Part shown: positions 36,368 through 45,549 of the stretch, piece by piece
Layout of the letters: every line of letters begins with the position of its first letter
Numbering within the stretch: the first letter of the stretch is position 1
Source: Leptolyngbya sp. KIOST-1
GTDB lineage: Bacteria > Cyanobacteriota > Cyanobacteriia > Phormidesmidales > Phormidesmidaceae
Assembly: GCF_000763385.1 (NCBI RefSeq)
Contig: NZ_JQFA01000002.1
Location: 3,162,001-3,226,000 of the forward strand
Length of the DNA stretch: 64,000 nucleotides
Reading direction: 5' to 3'
Made by a program: the position numbers and the translations under genes
The notes under the pieces: generated by a model
Databases searched by the model: none
What the model was told of the DNA's origin: nothing
What the model saw: the letters and a program-made list of their open reading frames with translations, nothing else

Positions 36368-36949
36368 CTACAGACCGGATTTGGTTTCGGCCTTAGCGTC
36401 ATCCGAGAGCTGAAAGACAGTTTCCAGGGACGCCCGCTTACCGTCCGCCTGCTGTGTCAGCAGACCACCCAGCAACCTGGTCAACAGCGCATCCACAGAA
36501 AATCGGCCGCCGCCATTGATGGCAAAGAAGAGGAAGGTGGCTGCGTAGAGGGCCGATAGCTCCAGGTAGGGAATGCTCAGCCCTGCCACTTTAACGTGGT
36601 GGTACATGGCTACCGTCATGGTAAAAAACAGGCCCAGGGCGGCGGGTCGGGTGAACAGGCCCAGAGCGACCAGAGGAGCGCCAATCAGCTCGGTAAAGGC
36701 GGCCATGTAACTGAGAGTAATGGGAAAGGGCAGCCCCAGGTAGGCCACATAGGCCTGGGCGAAGCTTTCGATGTTGGCCAGCTTGTCGAGACCGTTATGA
36801 ATCATAACGATACCGGCTACAACTCTCAGAATTGTCCAGGAAATCTGAAAACCGATATTTACGGACTGATTTGGCTGAAGCGCAAGGCGGCCAAGGGATA
36901 GGATGCGTTGCTGAGCAATCATGGGATTAATAAAAGTTAACTTCGTCAT
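36368..36949 (-). CDS. DoxX family membrane protein
   Basis: 193-residue protein with four membrane helices of the DoxX family: WTILRVVAGIVMIHNGLDKL at about 38-57, then the AFTELIGAPLVALGLFTRPAA segment (about 84-104). DoxX proteins are linked to redox or quinone-related membrane functions and are poorly characterised. The first 30 residues are polar and not conserved. Start ATG 36949; an ATG nine codons later is possible. It stands alone and converges on the antiporter. Confidence 0.88.
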   Translation of the reverse strand: MTKLTFINPMIAQQRILSLGRLALQPNQSVNIGFQISWTILRVVAGIVMIHNGLDKLANIESFAQAYVAYLGLPFPITLSYMAAFTELIGAPLVALGLFTRPAALGLFFTMTVAMYHHVKVAGLSIPYLELSALYAATFLFFAINGGGRFSVDALLTRLLGGLLTQQADGKRASLETVFQLSDDAKAETKSGL

Positions 36950-37237
36950 TAATTATGCTAACGAAGTTTTAAGAGAAATAAAGGGTCTGCTTACACAAAT
37001 TTGCTTTGCTCACGAAAAATAGAGGTCGACGGTGACTTCGGCGCCCAGGCTTGGGATAGATTGCACCCGCCAGGCGATCGCACCCAGTCCACCGACCGTC
37101 TTTGACCCACCCTGTCGGCAAGTAGGATCCCTGAGAGACAAATTAACTTTTGTATCTAGTTACTCCGTCGCCTTGTGATGAGGCGTAACGGAACTTGATA
37201 ATTAGATCAACAACGCAGATTCTTCAAGGACATACCC

Positions 37238-37657
37238 ATGGGTTTAATCAAGGCTATTTTTGGGGCTATCTTTGGGCTGATTGGCGGCATCTTCAAGACC
37301 GTTGGCGGTCTGGTGGGTCTGGGCAAAAAGTCTGAATTTTTCATGGAACTCGATGAGGTTGACAGCGGCAGCCAGCCTGCGATCGCCCCCAGCGAACCCG
37401 CTCCCGCGGCTAAGGCTGTAGAAGCCGCTCCGGCGAAGGCGTCTAGCCAGGCCACTAAAACTGCCGCTCCAGCCGCCAAGGCTCCGGCCCAAAAGGAGGC
37501 CAAAGCCCCCGCCCCAGCGACGCCCGCAGGGCCCGTGCCCACTGGCTTTGCCACCAACTATCTGACCAGCGTGGGTACGGCTCTGCCTCGCCGTCGCCGT
37601 CCCGGCCCCAGCCTGTCGCCCTTTATGGATATGGCCAAACAGGTCAAGGCCCGCTAA
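37238..37657 (+). CDS. Small cyanobacterial protein with N-terminal hydrophobic helix and Ala/Pro-rich linker
   Basis: 139 residues: a glycine-rich hydrophobic/amphipathic N-terminus (IKAIFGAIFGLIGGIFKTVGG, about 4-23), a conserved-looking GKKSEFFMELDE block (29-40), an Ala/Lys/Pro linker (about 50-105) and a C-terminal PRRRRPGPSLSPFMDMAK patch. The ends look like cyanobacterial conserved sequence; function unknown. The N-terminal helix may bind membrane. Start ATG 37238 with AAGGA eight bases upstream. The minus-strand frame across the linker is a codon-bias shadow. Confidence 0.75.
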   Translation: MGLIKAIFGAIFGLIGGIFKTVGGLVGLGKKSEFFMELDEVDSGSQPAIAPSEPAPAAKAVEAAPAKASSQATKTAAPAAKAPAQKEAKAPAPATPAGPVPTGFATNYLTSVGTALPRRRRPGPSLSPFMDMAKQVKAR

Positions 37658-37671
37658 CTCACCACCGCAGC

Positions 37672-37805
37672 TAGTGCAACGTCAACACTAAAATTTAGGG
37701 TTCTCGTAGGTTGGGTGGAACGAAGTGAAACCCAACAGCAGCTAGCTTTATTGGGTTCTGCTAGCGCGCCACCCAACCTACAAATTTAGTCCTGACAGAT
37801 CACTA
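37672..37805 (+). repeat. Dispersed repeat family A, copy 2
   Basis: Same element as at 30316-30442, roughly three-quarters identical by eye. Ends are TAGTG and CACTA; internal inverted blocks GTAGGTTGGGTGG and CCACCCAACCTAC fold back. Overlaps the first two bases of repeat B copy 1. Confidence 0.8.
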
Positions 37806-37920
37806 GGGGCTGTCGTCAATTAGCGCTAAACGCTCAGAAATCAAGGCTTACAGCCCCTAGCCTGGCTTTTGGGTCGGGCTTGGCAAAGCTTGATATACCG
37901 GGCTTTTGGCCAAACTTGAT
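37804..37920 (+). repeat. Dispersed repeat family B, copy 1
   Basis: Begins TAGGGGCTGTCGTCAATTAG, has an inner inverted TAGGGGCTGT/ACAGCCCCTA pair about 50 bases apart, then CTTTTGGGTCGGGCTTGGCA and a GCTTTTGGCCA end. Strong match to 51750-51860 and to the reverse complement of 55411-55524. Confidence 0.85.
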
Positions 37921-37970
37921 CCCACGGTCTGGGTGTTGAGCGATCGCCGGATCGTATGTATACTCCATGA

Positions 37971-38005
37971 CAAACCCGGATCTGCCATCAGCGGATCCGG
38001 GTTTG
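37971..38005 (-). terminator. Terminator of the TPR gene
   Basis: 12-base inverted repeat CAAACCCGGATC/GGATCCGGGTTTG-type stem with an 11-base loop, just beyond the TPR gene stop. Confidence 0.75.
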
Positions 38006-38007
38006 CT

Positions 38008-39096
38008 TTAGGTCGGGTTTGGGGCGGCAGCAAAAAACCTGAGGCTGCTGTAGAGATGAAAGCCCACATCCCAGGCCGAGGGCAGCGATCGCGCCAGGTC
38101 GATGTGGGTCTCAAAGGGAGGCAGCAGCTCGATCAGCTCGAGGGCGCTTTCCCCGAATCCATTAAAGTCAGTGATTGGTGCTGGGGCAATGCAGTCTTCA
38201 AAGTAAGCTCGCATCGCTTTCCAGGTGGCCGAGGCAATCAGCGGTGAGGAAGGCACCGCCCCCGGAGGCAGGGACACAGAATCGCGGTATTTGTAGGTGC
38301 GATCGCAAAACCGCAGCACACAGCCTCGCTGGTGCAAATGCCAATCAATGATCTCGCTGAAGTCCTGGGTGGCGTCTTTGCGCTTGAGCTTGCCCCGGGC
38401 ATCTAGATCTACAACCGATTCATAGATGGGTAGCTGCCCTACCACCCACTGCGTAATGTCATCCCAGGCGAGCTGAATAGTGCCCTGCTGACCAGCCTGG
38501 TTTTGGCATACCACCGTCAGCTGTGGCTCCAGCGCCTGAATTGCCTGCACTCGAAAAGTGGACAACCCCTTTACCTGGTCGGTCGTGGCCCAGCGGGCCG
38601 GGGTGCCCACCGCCTGTAGCTGCTCACAGAAGTACTGCAGTTCTCCCGCTGGCCCCACCCGCAGCAGTCGCCAGGACTTGCTGGGCAGACGAGTGCGGGC
38701 CGTGTAGGCGTCAATCTGCATGACGCGGGCCAGGCCTTGGGCCGCGGCCTCCCGGCGATCGCCTGTTACCGGTTCCAGGGCCAGCACCGCCGCCGTGGTC
38801 GCGCCCGGCTGCTGCTTGGCGGCCAGGAGTTCGTGCTCGCGGCGCTGGGCCAGGCGATCGCGCACCCGCCGCACGCCCTCGCGCGCATTCAGCATCACCT
38901 TGGGGTTGGCGGTACTCTGGAGCAGCCGGGTATAGGTGACCTGAGCTTTTTCAAACTCCTCCTTGGCCTCCCAGTACTGCCCAATAGCCAGCTTCAGCCA
39001 CGGATCCTGGGGGGTCTTTTGCTGCCACTGCTTGATCAGCTGAGCAGCCTGGGTAAGCTGCTGGGCGCCCAGAGCGGCAGAAACAAGGTCGTACAT
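38008..39096 (-). CDS. TPR-containing cyanobacterial protein
   Basis: 362-residue protein. Residues 1-75 form one to two tetratricopeptide-type helical pairs (PWLKLAIGQYWEAKEEFEKAQVTYTRLL), followed by a charged helix (about 75-95) and an unrecognised mixed domain with short strands (about 115-360). No catalytic motif is seen. Probably cytosolic and a protein-interaction factor. It is 65 bases downstream of the next gene on the minus strand and probably co-transcribed with it. Start ATG 39096. Conserved in cyanobacteria as far as I recall, but no function is known to me. Confidence 0.75.
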   Translation of the reverse strand: MYDLVSAALGAQQLTQAAQLIKQWQQKTPQDPWLKLAIGQYWEAKEEFEKAQVTYTRLLQSTANPKVMLNAREGVRRVRDRLAQRREHELLAAKQQPGATTAAVLALEPVTGDRREAAAQGLARVMQIDAYTARTRLPSKSWRLLRVGPAGELQYFCEQLQAVGTPARWATTDQVKGLSTFRVQAIQALEPQLTVVCQNQAGQQGTIQLAWDDITQWVVGQLPIYESVVDLDARGKLKRKDATQDFSEIIDWHLHQRGCVLRFCDRTYKYRDSVSLPPGAVPSSPLIASATWKAMRAYFEDCIAPAPITDFNGFGESALELIELLPPFETHIDLARSLPSAWDVGFHLYSSLRFFAAAPNPT

Positions 39097-39161
39097 GGTG
39101 ACTGACGGAGATCTTCGGTGCGTGGTACGACTTTAACACCGTCTTCGGCAACCGCCTTCGA

Positions 39162-40457
39162 CTAGCGGGAGTGAGTATGGGAGAGATCAACGCTGCCAAA
39201 GTTGAGGCTAAGGGCAATGTTGATATTTTCAAACATGTTGACCAGCCAGGCTACTGTTTCGCTGGAGGCAGTTTCGTAGTGGTTGAACAACACGGAGAAG
39301 CGCCGCTCCAGAAAAGGCTTCACCTTGTGGCAGATCAGCAAAATTCTCAGCAGCAACCCGGTGGTCTGTACCGGCCCCAAATTGTTGATCAAGTCGAGGA
39401 AAACGTAGTGCTGGCGGCCGGCAGTAGGATCAACCACCAGAAAATTGAACAGATTGCTGCAGGTGCGCACCCGGAGGAAGTCATCTACGGGCCGACCGTC
39501 GCTGTCAGAAAACGTTGAAAGCAGATGGTCTTCCAGCATGGATTTGAACTGACGCTGGCTGTAGCCCACGTTCACGTCAGCCATGATGTAGTCAAACAGG
39601 TCTTCTTTAAATTCTCGGAACGAGGCCCCCTGGTTGTGGGTGAGTAAAAAGCGCTGGGCTCCGTCACGGTAGCTCGGGCCGTGGTCCCGGCGACGGGCAA
39701 AGTGCTTGAGGGAGGAAACCAGGTCCTGATCGTTCAGCAGGGTGGGATTGGGCACCACCCGCAGCTTCTGGATGCCGTCCGTCTGCCCCTGGCGATGCAG
39801 CCTCCCCTGGCGCATTCGATAGGTGACGTAGTGGGTCAGATCGACCTCAAACTTGTGCTGGGCCTCCACCTGTATGGAGCGCACGTACTGCTGATGCTGG
39901 AGGTCGCTGTCTTCGGTCACCAGGCAGTGTTCGTAGAGGTAGGGATAGCGGTTGATCAGTGAGCCCAGGGGCACCGCCTCGGCCTGGCGGGGACGGGGTA
40001 GGGCAGAGTGCCGCGCCTCAATGATGCGGGCCAGGCGCTTCAGAGCTAGATACTGCTCGGTGTCGCGGAACCCGTGGGTGACCTGCCGCAGACGCCGAAC
40101 CGATCGCGATCGCGACAGTTCCAGCACCCGATCGTTGGGGACTGACTCCAGTAGCTCAACTAAAATGGGAATGGCCGGCTGTAGCTGGGTGTTGGTCTGC
40201 CAGCGATTGATCAGAATGTGGCAGCAGCGATTGAGAACGAAGCGGAAGTATTCTTCAATTTCGGGACTGGCGAGGAGGCGGTCGAGGGCAGCTACGACAT
40301 CGCGATCGGGGTAGCCGCATCCATCCAAAAACAATGACTGAAATCGATCAATCATCGCATCGGGAGACTCTACCGCCACACAGGCCAGCAGATGACTGTA
40401 CAGGCGCTGCTCGTCGGCGGTAGTGATTCGATTGTTATAGGTCGCTTTTGTCTTCAC
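39162..40457 (-). CDS. Conserved cyanobacterial protein of unknown function
   Basis: 431-residue protein, largely helical, without membrane segments or recognised catalytic motif. Notable features are a Leu-rich N-terminal helical region (SHLLACVAVESPDAMIDRFQ), basic patches (RSRSVRRLRQ), and a C-terminal hydrophobic helix region (TGLLLRILLICHKVKPFLERR). A GTG at 40457 follows a GGCGGTG-type SD; a longer start at 40511 would add residues translated from repeat-like DNA, so the GTG is preferred. Forms a two-gene unit with the TPR protein downstream. It resembles proteins annotated only as cyanobacterial hypothetical. Confidence 0.7.
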   Translation of the reverse strand: MKTKATYNNRITTADEQRLYSHLLACVAVESPDAMIDRFQSLFLDGCGYPDRDVVAALDRLLASPEIEEYFRFVLNRCCHILINRWQTNTQLQPAIPILVELLESVPNDRVLELSRSRSVRRLRQVTHGFRDTEQYLALKRLARIIEARHSALPRPRQAEAVPLGSLINRYPYLYEHCLVTEDSDLQHQQYVRSIQVEAQHKFEVDLTHYVTYRMRQGRLHRQGQTDGIQKLRVVPNPTLLNDQDLVSSLKHFARRRDHGPSYRDGAQRFLLTHNQGASFREFKEDLFDYIMADVNVGYSQRQFKSMLEDHLLSTFSDSDGRPVDDFLRVRTCSNLFNFLVVDPTAGRQHYVFLDLINNLGPVQTTGLLLRILLICHKVKPFLERRFSVLFNHYETASSETVAWLVNMFENINIALSLNFGSVDLSHTHSR

Positions 40458-41067
40458 GGATTCACCGCCCTTGCCCCATCCCCGGATAGGCCTACGCGTG
40501 TAGCCCCCCATCGGTTGGGATGAGAAAAACTTTGGAAAATAACCAACAGCTAGAGTACGAAGCTGGAAGATGCACGGTCTCGATGGCAGTATCGGTCCTC
40601 AACCTTATTAAAGGCGGTAGACAAGCTTGTCCGCGTCAGTTTTTACACCGGGCTGCCGCTTGAATACCTCTAGATTACTGCGTGAATTTTCTAGTTTCTG
40701 AGATTATGTCAGAGGCGTTAACGAAATTCCGGTAAAGTTTGCTACCAGACCGTAAGGTAAGCATGAACATGACCTCAGTCTTCAGCCATCGGTGGTGTCT
40801 ACTCCCTTCCTCCATCAATCTCCAAGACTTTAAGCCACAGTGGTACCGATGGGAAGAGGGCCTAGAACCATCACCGCCGTCAGTCGCCCAACCCTACAAA
40901 CTGCCGCATAGCTACACCCGATAGAGATTCAGGCGTAGAGTACCCAAAGGCGGGGGCGGGCTTGTCAATTTTCCCTACCCAAATTCCCCTACAATCAGGT
41001 CACTCTGTAGAGGGACGCTGGTCGCAAGCGGTTAGTGCCATCCCTGCAGCACACGTTAGGTGAAGCC
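40458..41067. other. Long divergent intergenic region upstream of murF
   Basis: About 610 bases between divergently transcribed genes. Only a weak 61-codon plus-strand frame (40739-40924) lies here; its C-terminus looks like the translation of repeat DNA, and no SD is apparent. No tRNA fold could be drawn convincingly. Promoters for both sides must be inside. Confidence 0.35.
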
Positions 41068-42423
41068 ATGGGTTTTTCATCACTAGCTACCCTCGCGGCG
41101 GTAATCGGGGCCTCGCTGGAAAGTATTCCGCCCCAGACCCAGGAAGAAAAGGTATTAAATATTACCACAGACACGCGGGAATTACGGGGAGGAGACCTGT
41201 TTGTAGCCCTGGTGGGGGAGCGCTTTGACGGCCACAGCTTTGTGGAGCAGGCGATCGCCCAGGGCGCGATCGCAGCCGTGGTAGAGCAGGGCAAGTCTCT
41301 ACCCCACCTGCCCTGTCTGCCGGTGGCCGACACCCTGACCGCCTACCAGGCCCTCGGCCACTGGTGGCGATCGCAGCAGGCCGCCAGCATTGTTGCCATC
41401 ACCGGCTCAGTGGGCAAAACCACCACCAAGGAGCTGATTGCCGCCGCGCTGGCCACCCAGGGGCGGGTGCTCAAAACCCAGGCCAACTACAACAACGACA
41501 TTGGCGTTCCCAAAACCCTGCTGCAGCTACAGCCGGACCACCGCTTTGGGGTGGTGGAAATGGGTATGCGTGGGCCGGGAGAAATCGCCCGCCTAGCCCG
41601 GATTGCCGTCCCCGATGTGGCTGTGATCACCAATGTGGGAACGGCTCACATCGGTCGGCTGGGGTCGGAGCAGGCCATTGCCGATGCCAAGTGTGAACTC
41701 CTAGCGGAGCTGCCGCCCCAGGCCACAGCGGTGCTCAACCACGACAATGCCCGGCTGATGAGCACCGCCAGCACCGTGTGGGGCGATCGCACCCTCACTT
41801 TTGGGCTGGAGGGGGGCGATGTACACGGGCACCTGCTCGACAGCAAAACCCTGGAGGTGGAGGGCGTCCGGTTGCCCCTGCCCCTGCCGGGTCGCCACAA
41901 TGCGTTGAATTTGCTGGCGGCGATCGCCGTGATGCAGGCCCTCAACCTTGACTGGCGAGGACTCAGCACAGGCCTCAGCGTCGATCTGCCCAGCGGTCGG
42001 GCCCGCCAGGTGCGGCTGCCCCACGACATTGTGGTGCTCGATGAAACCTATAACGCCGGGGCCGAGTCGATGACCGCTGCCCTCTACCTGCTGGCCGAAA
42101 CCCCAGGCCAGCGCCGCCTTGCCGTACTCGGCACCATGAAAGAATTGGGAGAACAATCGGTGGCGCTCCACCGCCAGGTCGGGCAGGTGGTCAGCCAGCT
42201 GGGGTTGGATGGCCTGCTGACCCTGGCCGATCCGGAGGAGGCCAGGGCACTGGCCGAAGGCGCAAGCGACGTTGAGGCGATCGCCTTTGCCGACCACAGC
42301 AGCCTCACCCAGCACCTGATCCAGATGCTGAAACCGGGCGATCGCGTCCTGGTTAAGGCCTCGCGATCGGTTGCCCTGGACCGGGTCGTCGATGGCCTGA
42401 TCGCCGCTCTGAGCGAGGCTTAG
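41068..42423 (+). CDS. murF: UDP-N-acetylmuramoyl-tripeptide--D-alanyl-D-alanine ligase
   Basis: Adds D-Ala-D-Ala to the UDP-MurNAc-tripeptide, the last cytoplasmic step of peptidoglycan precursor synthesis. 451 residues. ATP loop GSVGKTTTK at about 113-121; the conserved NYNNDIGVP and EMGMRGPGEI blocks follow, and LDETYNAGAESM (with the asparagine) lies near 324. The ATG at 41068 has AGGTGA six bases upstream; an in-frame GTG at 41035 is less likely. Single gene with no mur cluster around it. Confidence 0.95.
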   Translation: MGFSSLATLAAVIGASLESIPPQTQEEKVLNITTDTRELRGGDLFVALVGERFDGHSFVEQAIAQGAIAAVVEQGKSLPHLPCLPVADTLTAYQALGHWWRSQQAASIVAITGSVGKTTTKELIAAALATQGRVLKTQANYNNDIGVPKTLLQLQPDHRFGVVEMGMRGPGEIARLARIAVPDVAVITNVGTAHIGRLGSEQAIADAKCELLAELPPQATAVLNHDNARLMSTASTVWGDRTLTFGLEGGDVHGHLLDSKTLEVEGVRLPLPLPGRHNALNLLAAIAVMQALNLDWRGLSTGLSVDLPSGRARQVRLPHDIVVLDETYNAGAESMTAALYLLAETPGQRRLAVLGTMKELGEQSVALHRQVGQVVSQLGLDGLLTLADPEEARALAEGASDVEAIAFADHSSLTQHLIQMLKPGDRVLVKASRSVALDRVVDGLIAALSEA

Positions 42424-42512
42424 GCTCTGCGGTTCAAGCCCACCCGTGGACCCGAAACCTGAGACCGTAAACCCTCCTACCTGATCATTTTGGGTTTGGC
42501 AGCCCCTTACCC

Positions 42513-43679
42513 CTAGTAGTAGTCAGACTCAACCACTGGATTCATCGGGTCGGGGGCGAAGGCCAGCCACAGCGGAAACTGGAGCAGCGCCAGGCTAATT
42601 ACCGCCTCAGCTTCGTCTACGACGATGAAGGGCAGCCCATTGTCGGCGGTAATGCGATCGGCGCGCTGGGCCAGAGGCTCTGGCGCATCGAACAGCATCA
42701 CCCCCTGCCCGGTGCCAAAGTCCGCCCGAGAGATGCCCAGGCAGTCCTGTAGCCCCCGTCGCCAGTCGCCCAGGCGCTCGGGGCTATTGGACAGCACCAG
42801 GGTACGCAGGCGGTTGCCGTAGAGGGCGTGCAGAATCGACAGCGCCGCCGAGGCTACCAGCACGTTTTGCAGGCGACTGCCCATGCTCTTCACCGCGCCG
42901 CGCCCGCCCTGGGCAAAAAACCAGTTGGACACGCGATCGGCGTGGATCGGCTCGAAGGTGCGCCGCAGCTGCCAGAGCGGCCCGTAGTAGTCGGGCCGCA
43001 TCCGGTACTGGTCGAGCAGGCTGCGAATGCGCTCGGTCTGGTCCTGAAACGCGTTGGAGGCAAAGGCAGGTTGGGTGGAGGCAGGGTCGGCCCCAGCCCG
43101 GCGAGGGGCAGCGGTGCGACTCGAACTGCGATCAGCCGCTGGCTCAGATCGGAACTCGGTCTCGAAGCGGCCCCGATCCTCCCCTGGGGAGGTACCTCGC
43201 GATCGCCCCGGCGAGGACAGGTTGAGCTGCTCCGCCGCCGCCGACAGGTCTTGCAGGCTGCCCACCAGATAGTCCTTAAAGCCCTGAACCCGCACCGCCA
43301 GGTCCTGGGAAGCGCCCGCAAAGGTGGTGCGCATCTCGGTTTGAATGCGCTCCTGGCGGCGCTCCAGCGCTTCAATTTCTTTTTGCAGCGATCGCTTGCG
43401 CTGCTCCAAATCGATGGTGCCCTGCTGCACCATGCGGCCAATATCGGCCTGAATCTTTTGAAACTGATCCTGAGTGAGGCGGTTGTAGGTTGTCTGCAGC
43501 TCGGCAATGCTGCGCTTCAGGTCAGCTTCCTGCTGACGCAGGGCGTCTATGCGCGTACTCCAGTCTGACTTGAGACCAGCGGACTCAGACACGGCCGGAC
43601 TCATACCAGACTCGAAACTGCCGTTGCCCCCCCTGCTCTCTGGCCCCAGGTTGGATTTTGGTAACTCCTCTGCGGTCAT
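42513..43679 (-). CDS. DUF3086 domain-containing protein
   Basis: 388-residue protein specific to cyanobacteria. A disordered N-terminus is followed by a long coiled coil (about 35-125; repeated RIDALRQQEADLKRSIAELQ-type heptads), a Ser/Arg-rich linker and a C-terminal globular domain with YYGPLWQLRRTFEPIHADRV (about 225-245) and IVVDEAEAVI near 360. Function unknown. ATG 43679 has GGGAG upstream; an ATG at 43691 is an alternative. Lies 75 bases after the DUF3119 gene on the same strand, probably one transcript. Confidence 0.88.
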   Translation of the reverse strand: MTAEELPKSNLGPESRGGNGSFESGMSPAVSESAGLKSDWSTRIDALRQQEADLKRSIAELQTTYNRLTQDQFQKIQADIGRMVQQGTIDLEQRKRSLQKEIEALERRQERIQTEMRTTFAGASQDLAVRVQGFKDYLVGSLQDLSAAAEQLNLSSPGRSRGTSPGEDRGRFETEFRSEPAADRSSSRTAAPRRAGADPASTQPAFASNAFQDQTERIRSLLDQYRMRPDYYGPLWQLRRTFEPIHADRVSNWFFAQGGRGAVKSMGSRLQNVLVASAALSILHALYGNRLRTLVLSNSPERLGDWRRGLQDCLGISRADFGTGQGVMLFDAPEPLAQRADRITADNGLPFIVVDEAEAVISLALLQFPLWLAFAPDPMNPVVESDYY

Positions 43680-43765
43680 AACGGCTCCCATAGACCCTGA
43701 TGTCAGGGTATCAGATGAGGGTCAGGTTCGCCTTCGCTCCAGACCTCCCCAACCACTGCCCCTGC

Positions 43766-44155
43766 CTAGGGTTCATCTTTAGCCGCTGCACAGTGAGTCT
43801 CTAAACAGGTGCGCAGTTCGCTGGGGCTAAACAGCACCGGCAAAAAGTGAATGCTGTTAATCTCACGGAAGTAAAACAGCACGGGAATTGGATGCCAAAA
43901 GATTTCCCAATGCTGCCACTCGGCGTAGGGAAAGTGGCGAATGACCGTGTCGCGCCGGTATACCTCCAGGGCGCTGTCGGTAAATCGCAGCGTCAGCGTA
44001 AGGGTCTGCACCAGCAAAAACAAGCCAAAGAGACCCACCACAGCCCCCAGCCAGAGCTTGAGCAGCGCCAGGGGAATTGCCAGGCTGAGGATAGCCAGGG
44101 GAATCCGATAGCTGCGGGACAAATCGGTGTAGGTGGTGGCGGAGGTAGACGTCAC
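43766..44155 (-). CDS. DUF3119 family membrane protein
   Basis: 129-residue protein with two close membrane segments (about 20-55, LAILSLAIPLALLKLWLGAV and the following stretch) and a C-terminal domain beginning LTLRFTDSALEVYRRD, the DUF3119 signature. The family is found in cyanobacteria and plastids. GTG start at 44155. It sits between the MlaE-like permease gene and DUF3086, all on the minus strand, which suggests a link to lipid transport at the envelope (inference). Confidence 0.88.
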   Translation of the reverse strand: MTSTSATTYTDLSRSYRIPLAILSLAIPLALLKLWLGAVVGLFGLFLLVQTLTLTLRFTDSALEVYRRDTVIRHFPYAEWQHWEIFWHPIPVLFYFREINSIHFLPVLFSPSELRTCLETHCAAAKDEP

Positions 44156-44322
44156 AGCTAGTTAACCCAAAGGGACTACCTGAAAGTATAGATGGCTCAG
44201 CGGCCAGAGTCAGGCCAGGCCAGATCCTGTTCTGAATTTATGCATACAGCGTTCAATCAAAGCTTCAACAGCTCTCGTCGATGGCAGACTCTCATCGATA
44301 GCAGATTTGAAGGCGATCGCCC

Positions 44323-45120
44323 CTAGAAGTTGCTGATCACCGCACTACCAGTGCCCTGGAACATCAGCCAGGACAGAAAGAAGTTGCTGATAAAGATAGC
44401 CAGCAGGGCCGTCACCACCGCCGTGGTGGTCGATTGGCCCACCCCCTTCGCACCGCCGGTGGTGGTGAGCCCCCAGCTGGTGCCAATGACAGCGATCAAA
44501 ATGCCAAAGAAAAAAGCCTTGATCAGCGAACTGACCAGATCCCAAATGGACAGGAAGTTTTTGGCGGAATCTAAAAAGACCGAAACGGGAATGTTGTACT
44601 GGTTGGTGGCAATCAGCAGCCCCCCAGTCATCCCCGTGATGAAGGACAGCACGTTGAGCAATGGCAGCATGAGCGCGCAGGCGATTACTCGGGGAATGAC
44701 CAGGTAGTCGATGGGATCGGTTTTGAGGATTTGCAGGGCGTCAATTTGCTCGGTAACCCGCATGGTGCCGATTTCGGCGGCAAAGGCTGAACCTACCCGC
44801 CCCGCAATGATCACCGCCGTCAACACCGGACCCAGTTCCCGCGCCAAGGTGAGGGCCAGCACCCCTCCCACCGCAGCGCCCGCCCCAAAGCTCAGAAATT
44901 CTCGCGTCACCTGGATGGTAAACACCATGCCCACAAAGGCGGCGGTAATCAGTGCAATGAGCAGTGACTCTGGGCCGACCGCAGCCATTTGCTCGACGGT
45001 GTTGCGACGGTGGATGGGGCGCGAGATCAGGTGCATGACCACCTGACCAGACAAAAAAATTGCGGCTAAGGCCCGACGGCCCCACAGTTCCAGATTTGAG
45101 CTATCCACCGCCCGTGTCAA
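44323..45120 (-). CDS. MlaE-family lipid ABC transporter permease
   Basis: 265-residue permease of the MlaE/YrbE family, the membrane component of lipid-importing or retrograde phospholipid transport complexes (TGD1 in plastids). Five to six membrane segments; the EIGTMRVTEQIDAL block (about 116-129) and the ALTLARELGPVLTAVI stretch (about 87-102) are diagnostic. TTG start at 45120 preceded by a G-rich stretch; a GTG at 45108 is an alternative. ATPase and MCE-domain partners are not in this window, as is usual in cyanobacteria. Confidence 0.9.
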   Translation of the reverse strand: MTRAVDSSNLELWGRRALAAIFLSGQVVMHLISRPIHRRNTVEQMAAVGPESLLIALITAAFVGMVFTIQVTREFLSFGAGAAVGGVLALTLARELGPVLTAVIIAGRVGSAFAAEIGTMRVTEQIDALQILKTDPIDYLVIPRVIACALMLPLLNVLSFITGMTGGLLIATNQYNIPVSVFLDSAKNFLSIWDLVSSLIKAFFFGILIAVIGTSWGLTTTGGAKGVGQSTTTAVVTALLAIFISNFFLSWLMFQGTGSAVISNF

Positions 45121-45549
45121 AGCCTGCCCCCTTTTTGTCGTCTTTGGCTACCTTTAGTGCTTAGTAAGGCCGATATCGGTGGGGCTGACCACCCTATCAC
45201 CATCTGCAGTGGTTCAATGCGCTTAGACGGGACGCTTAGATCGGTGAAAGAAACCCGAAAAGGCCCGGTGGTAGTCAGGCGGATGGCAAGCGCGATCGCT
45301 TCCACCCAGGCCAACGGGCAGGTCCGGTTTTCGCTCGCAGGCCCTGGTCAAGGTTCTAAAGGAACTCTACCCAGGATTTGAGGCTTTGACAACCATCCTA
45401 AGGCTGACTGGGCACAGCCTCAACCCAGACCACCTGAGCATCGGGAGGCCCAGTGGTCATTGTCCCTAGGACTCCACTATCCTGAGAGTCGGGGTCTGAC
45501 TCCTTCCCCGGCCAATACCTTACGCCAATCCTCTGATTGAGTACCGCTT
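45121..45549. other. Divergent intergenic region between MlaE and M16 genes
   Basis: About 430 bases carrying both promoters. One small hairpin (GAGTC/GACTC, 45486-45502) lies about 50 bases before the M16 start. No gene or repeat recognised. Confidence 0.4.

Larger units (their letters stand above)
37658..38007. other. Intergenic region filled by repeats A2 and B1
   Basis: The 350 bases after the small cyanobacterial gene are almost fully occupied by dispersed repeat A copy 2, directly abutting repeat B copy 1, followed by the terminator of the minus-strand TPR gene. No gene is seen. Confidence 0.8.

Noticed and set aside
40739-40990. Possible tRNA or small gene upstream of murF
   Set aside because: No acceptor stem or T-loop consensus could be drawn on either strand, and the 61-codon frame has no SD or domain.
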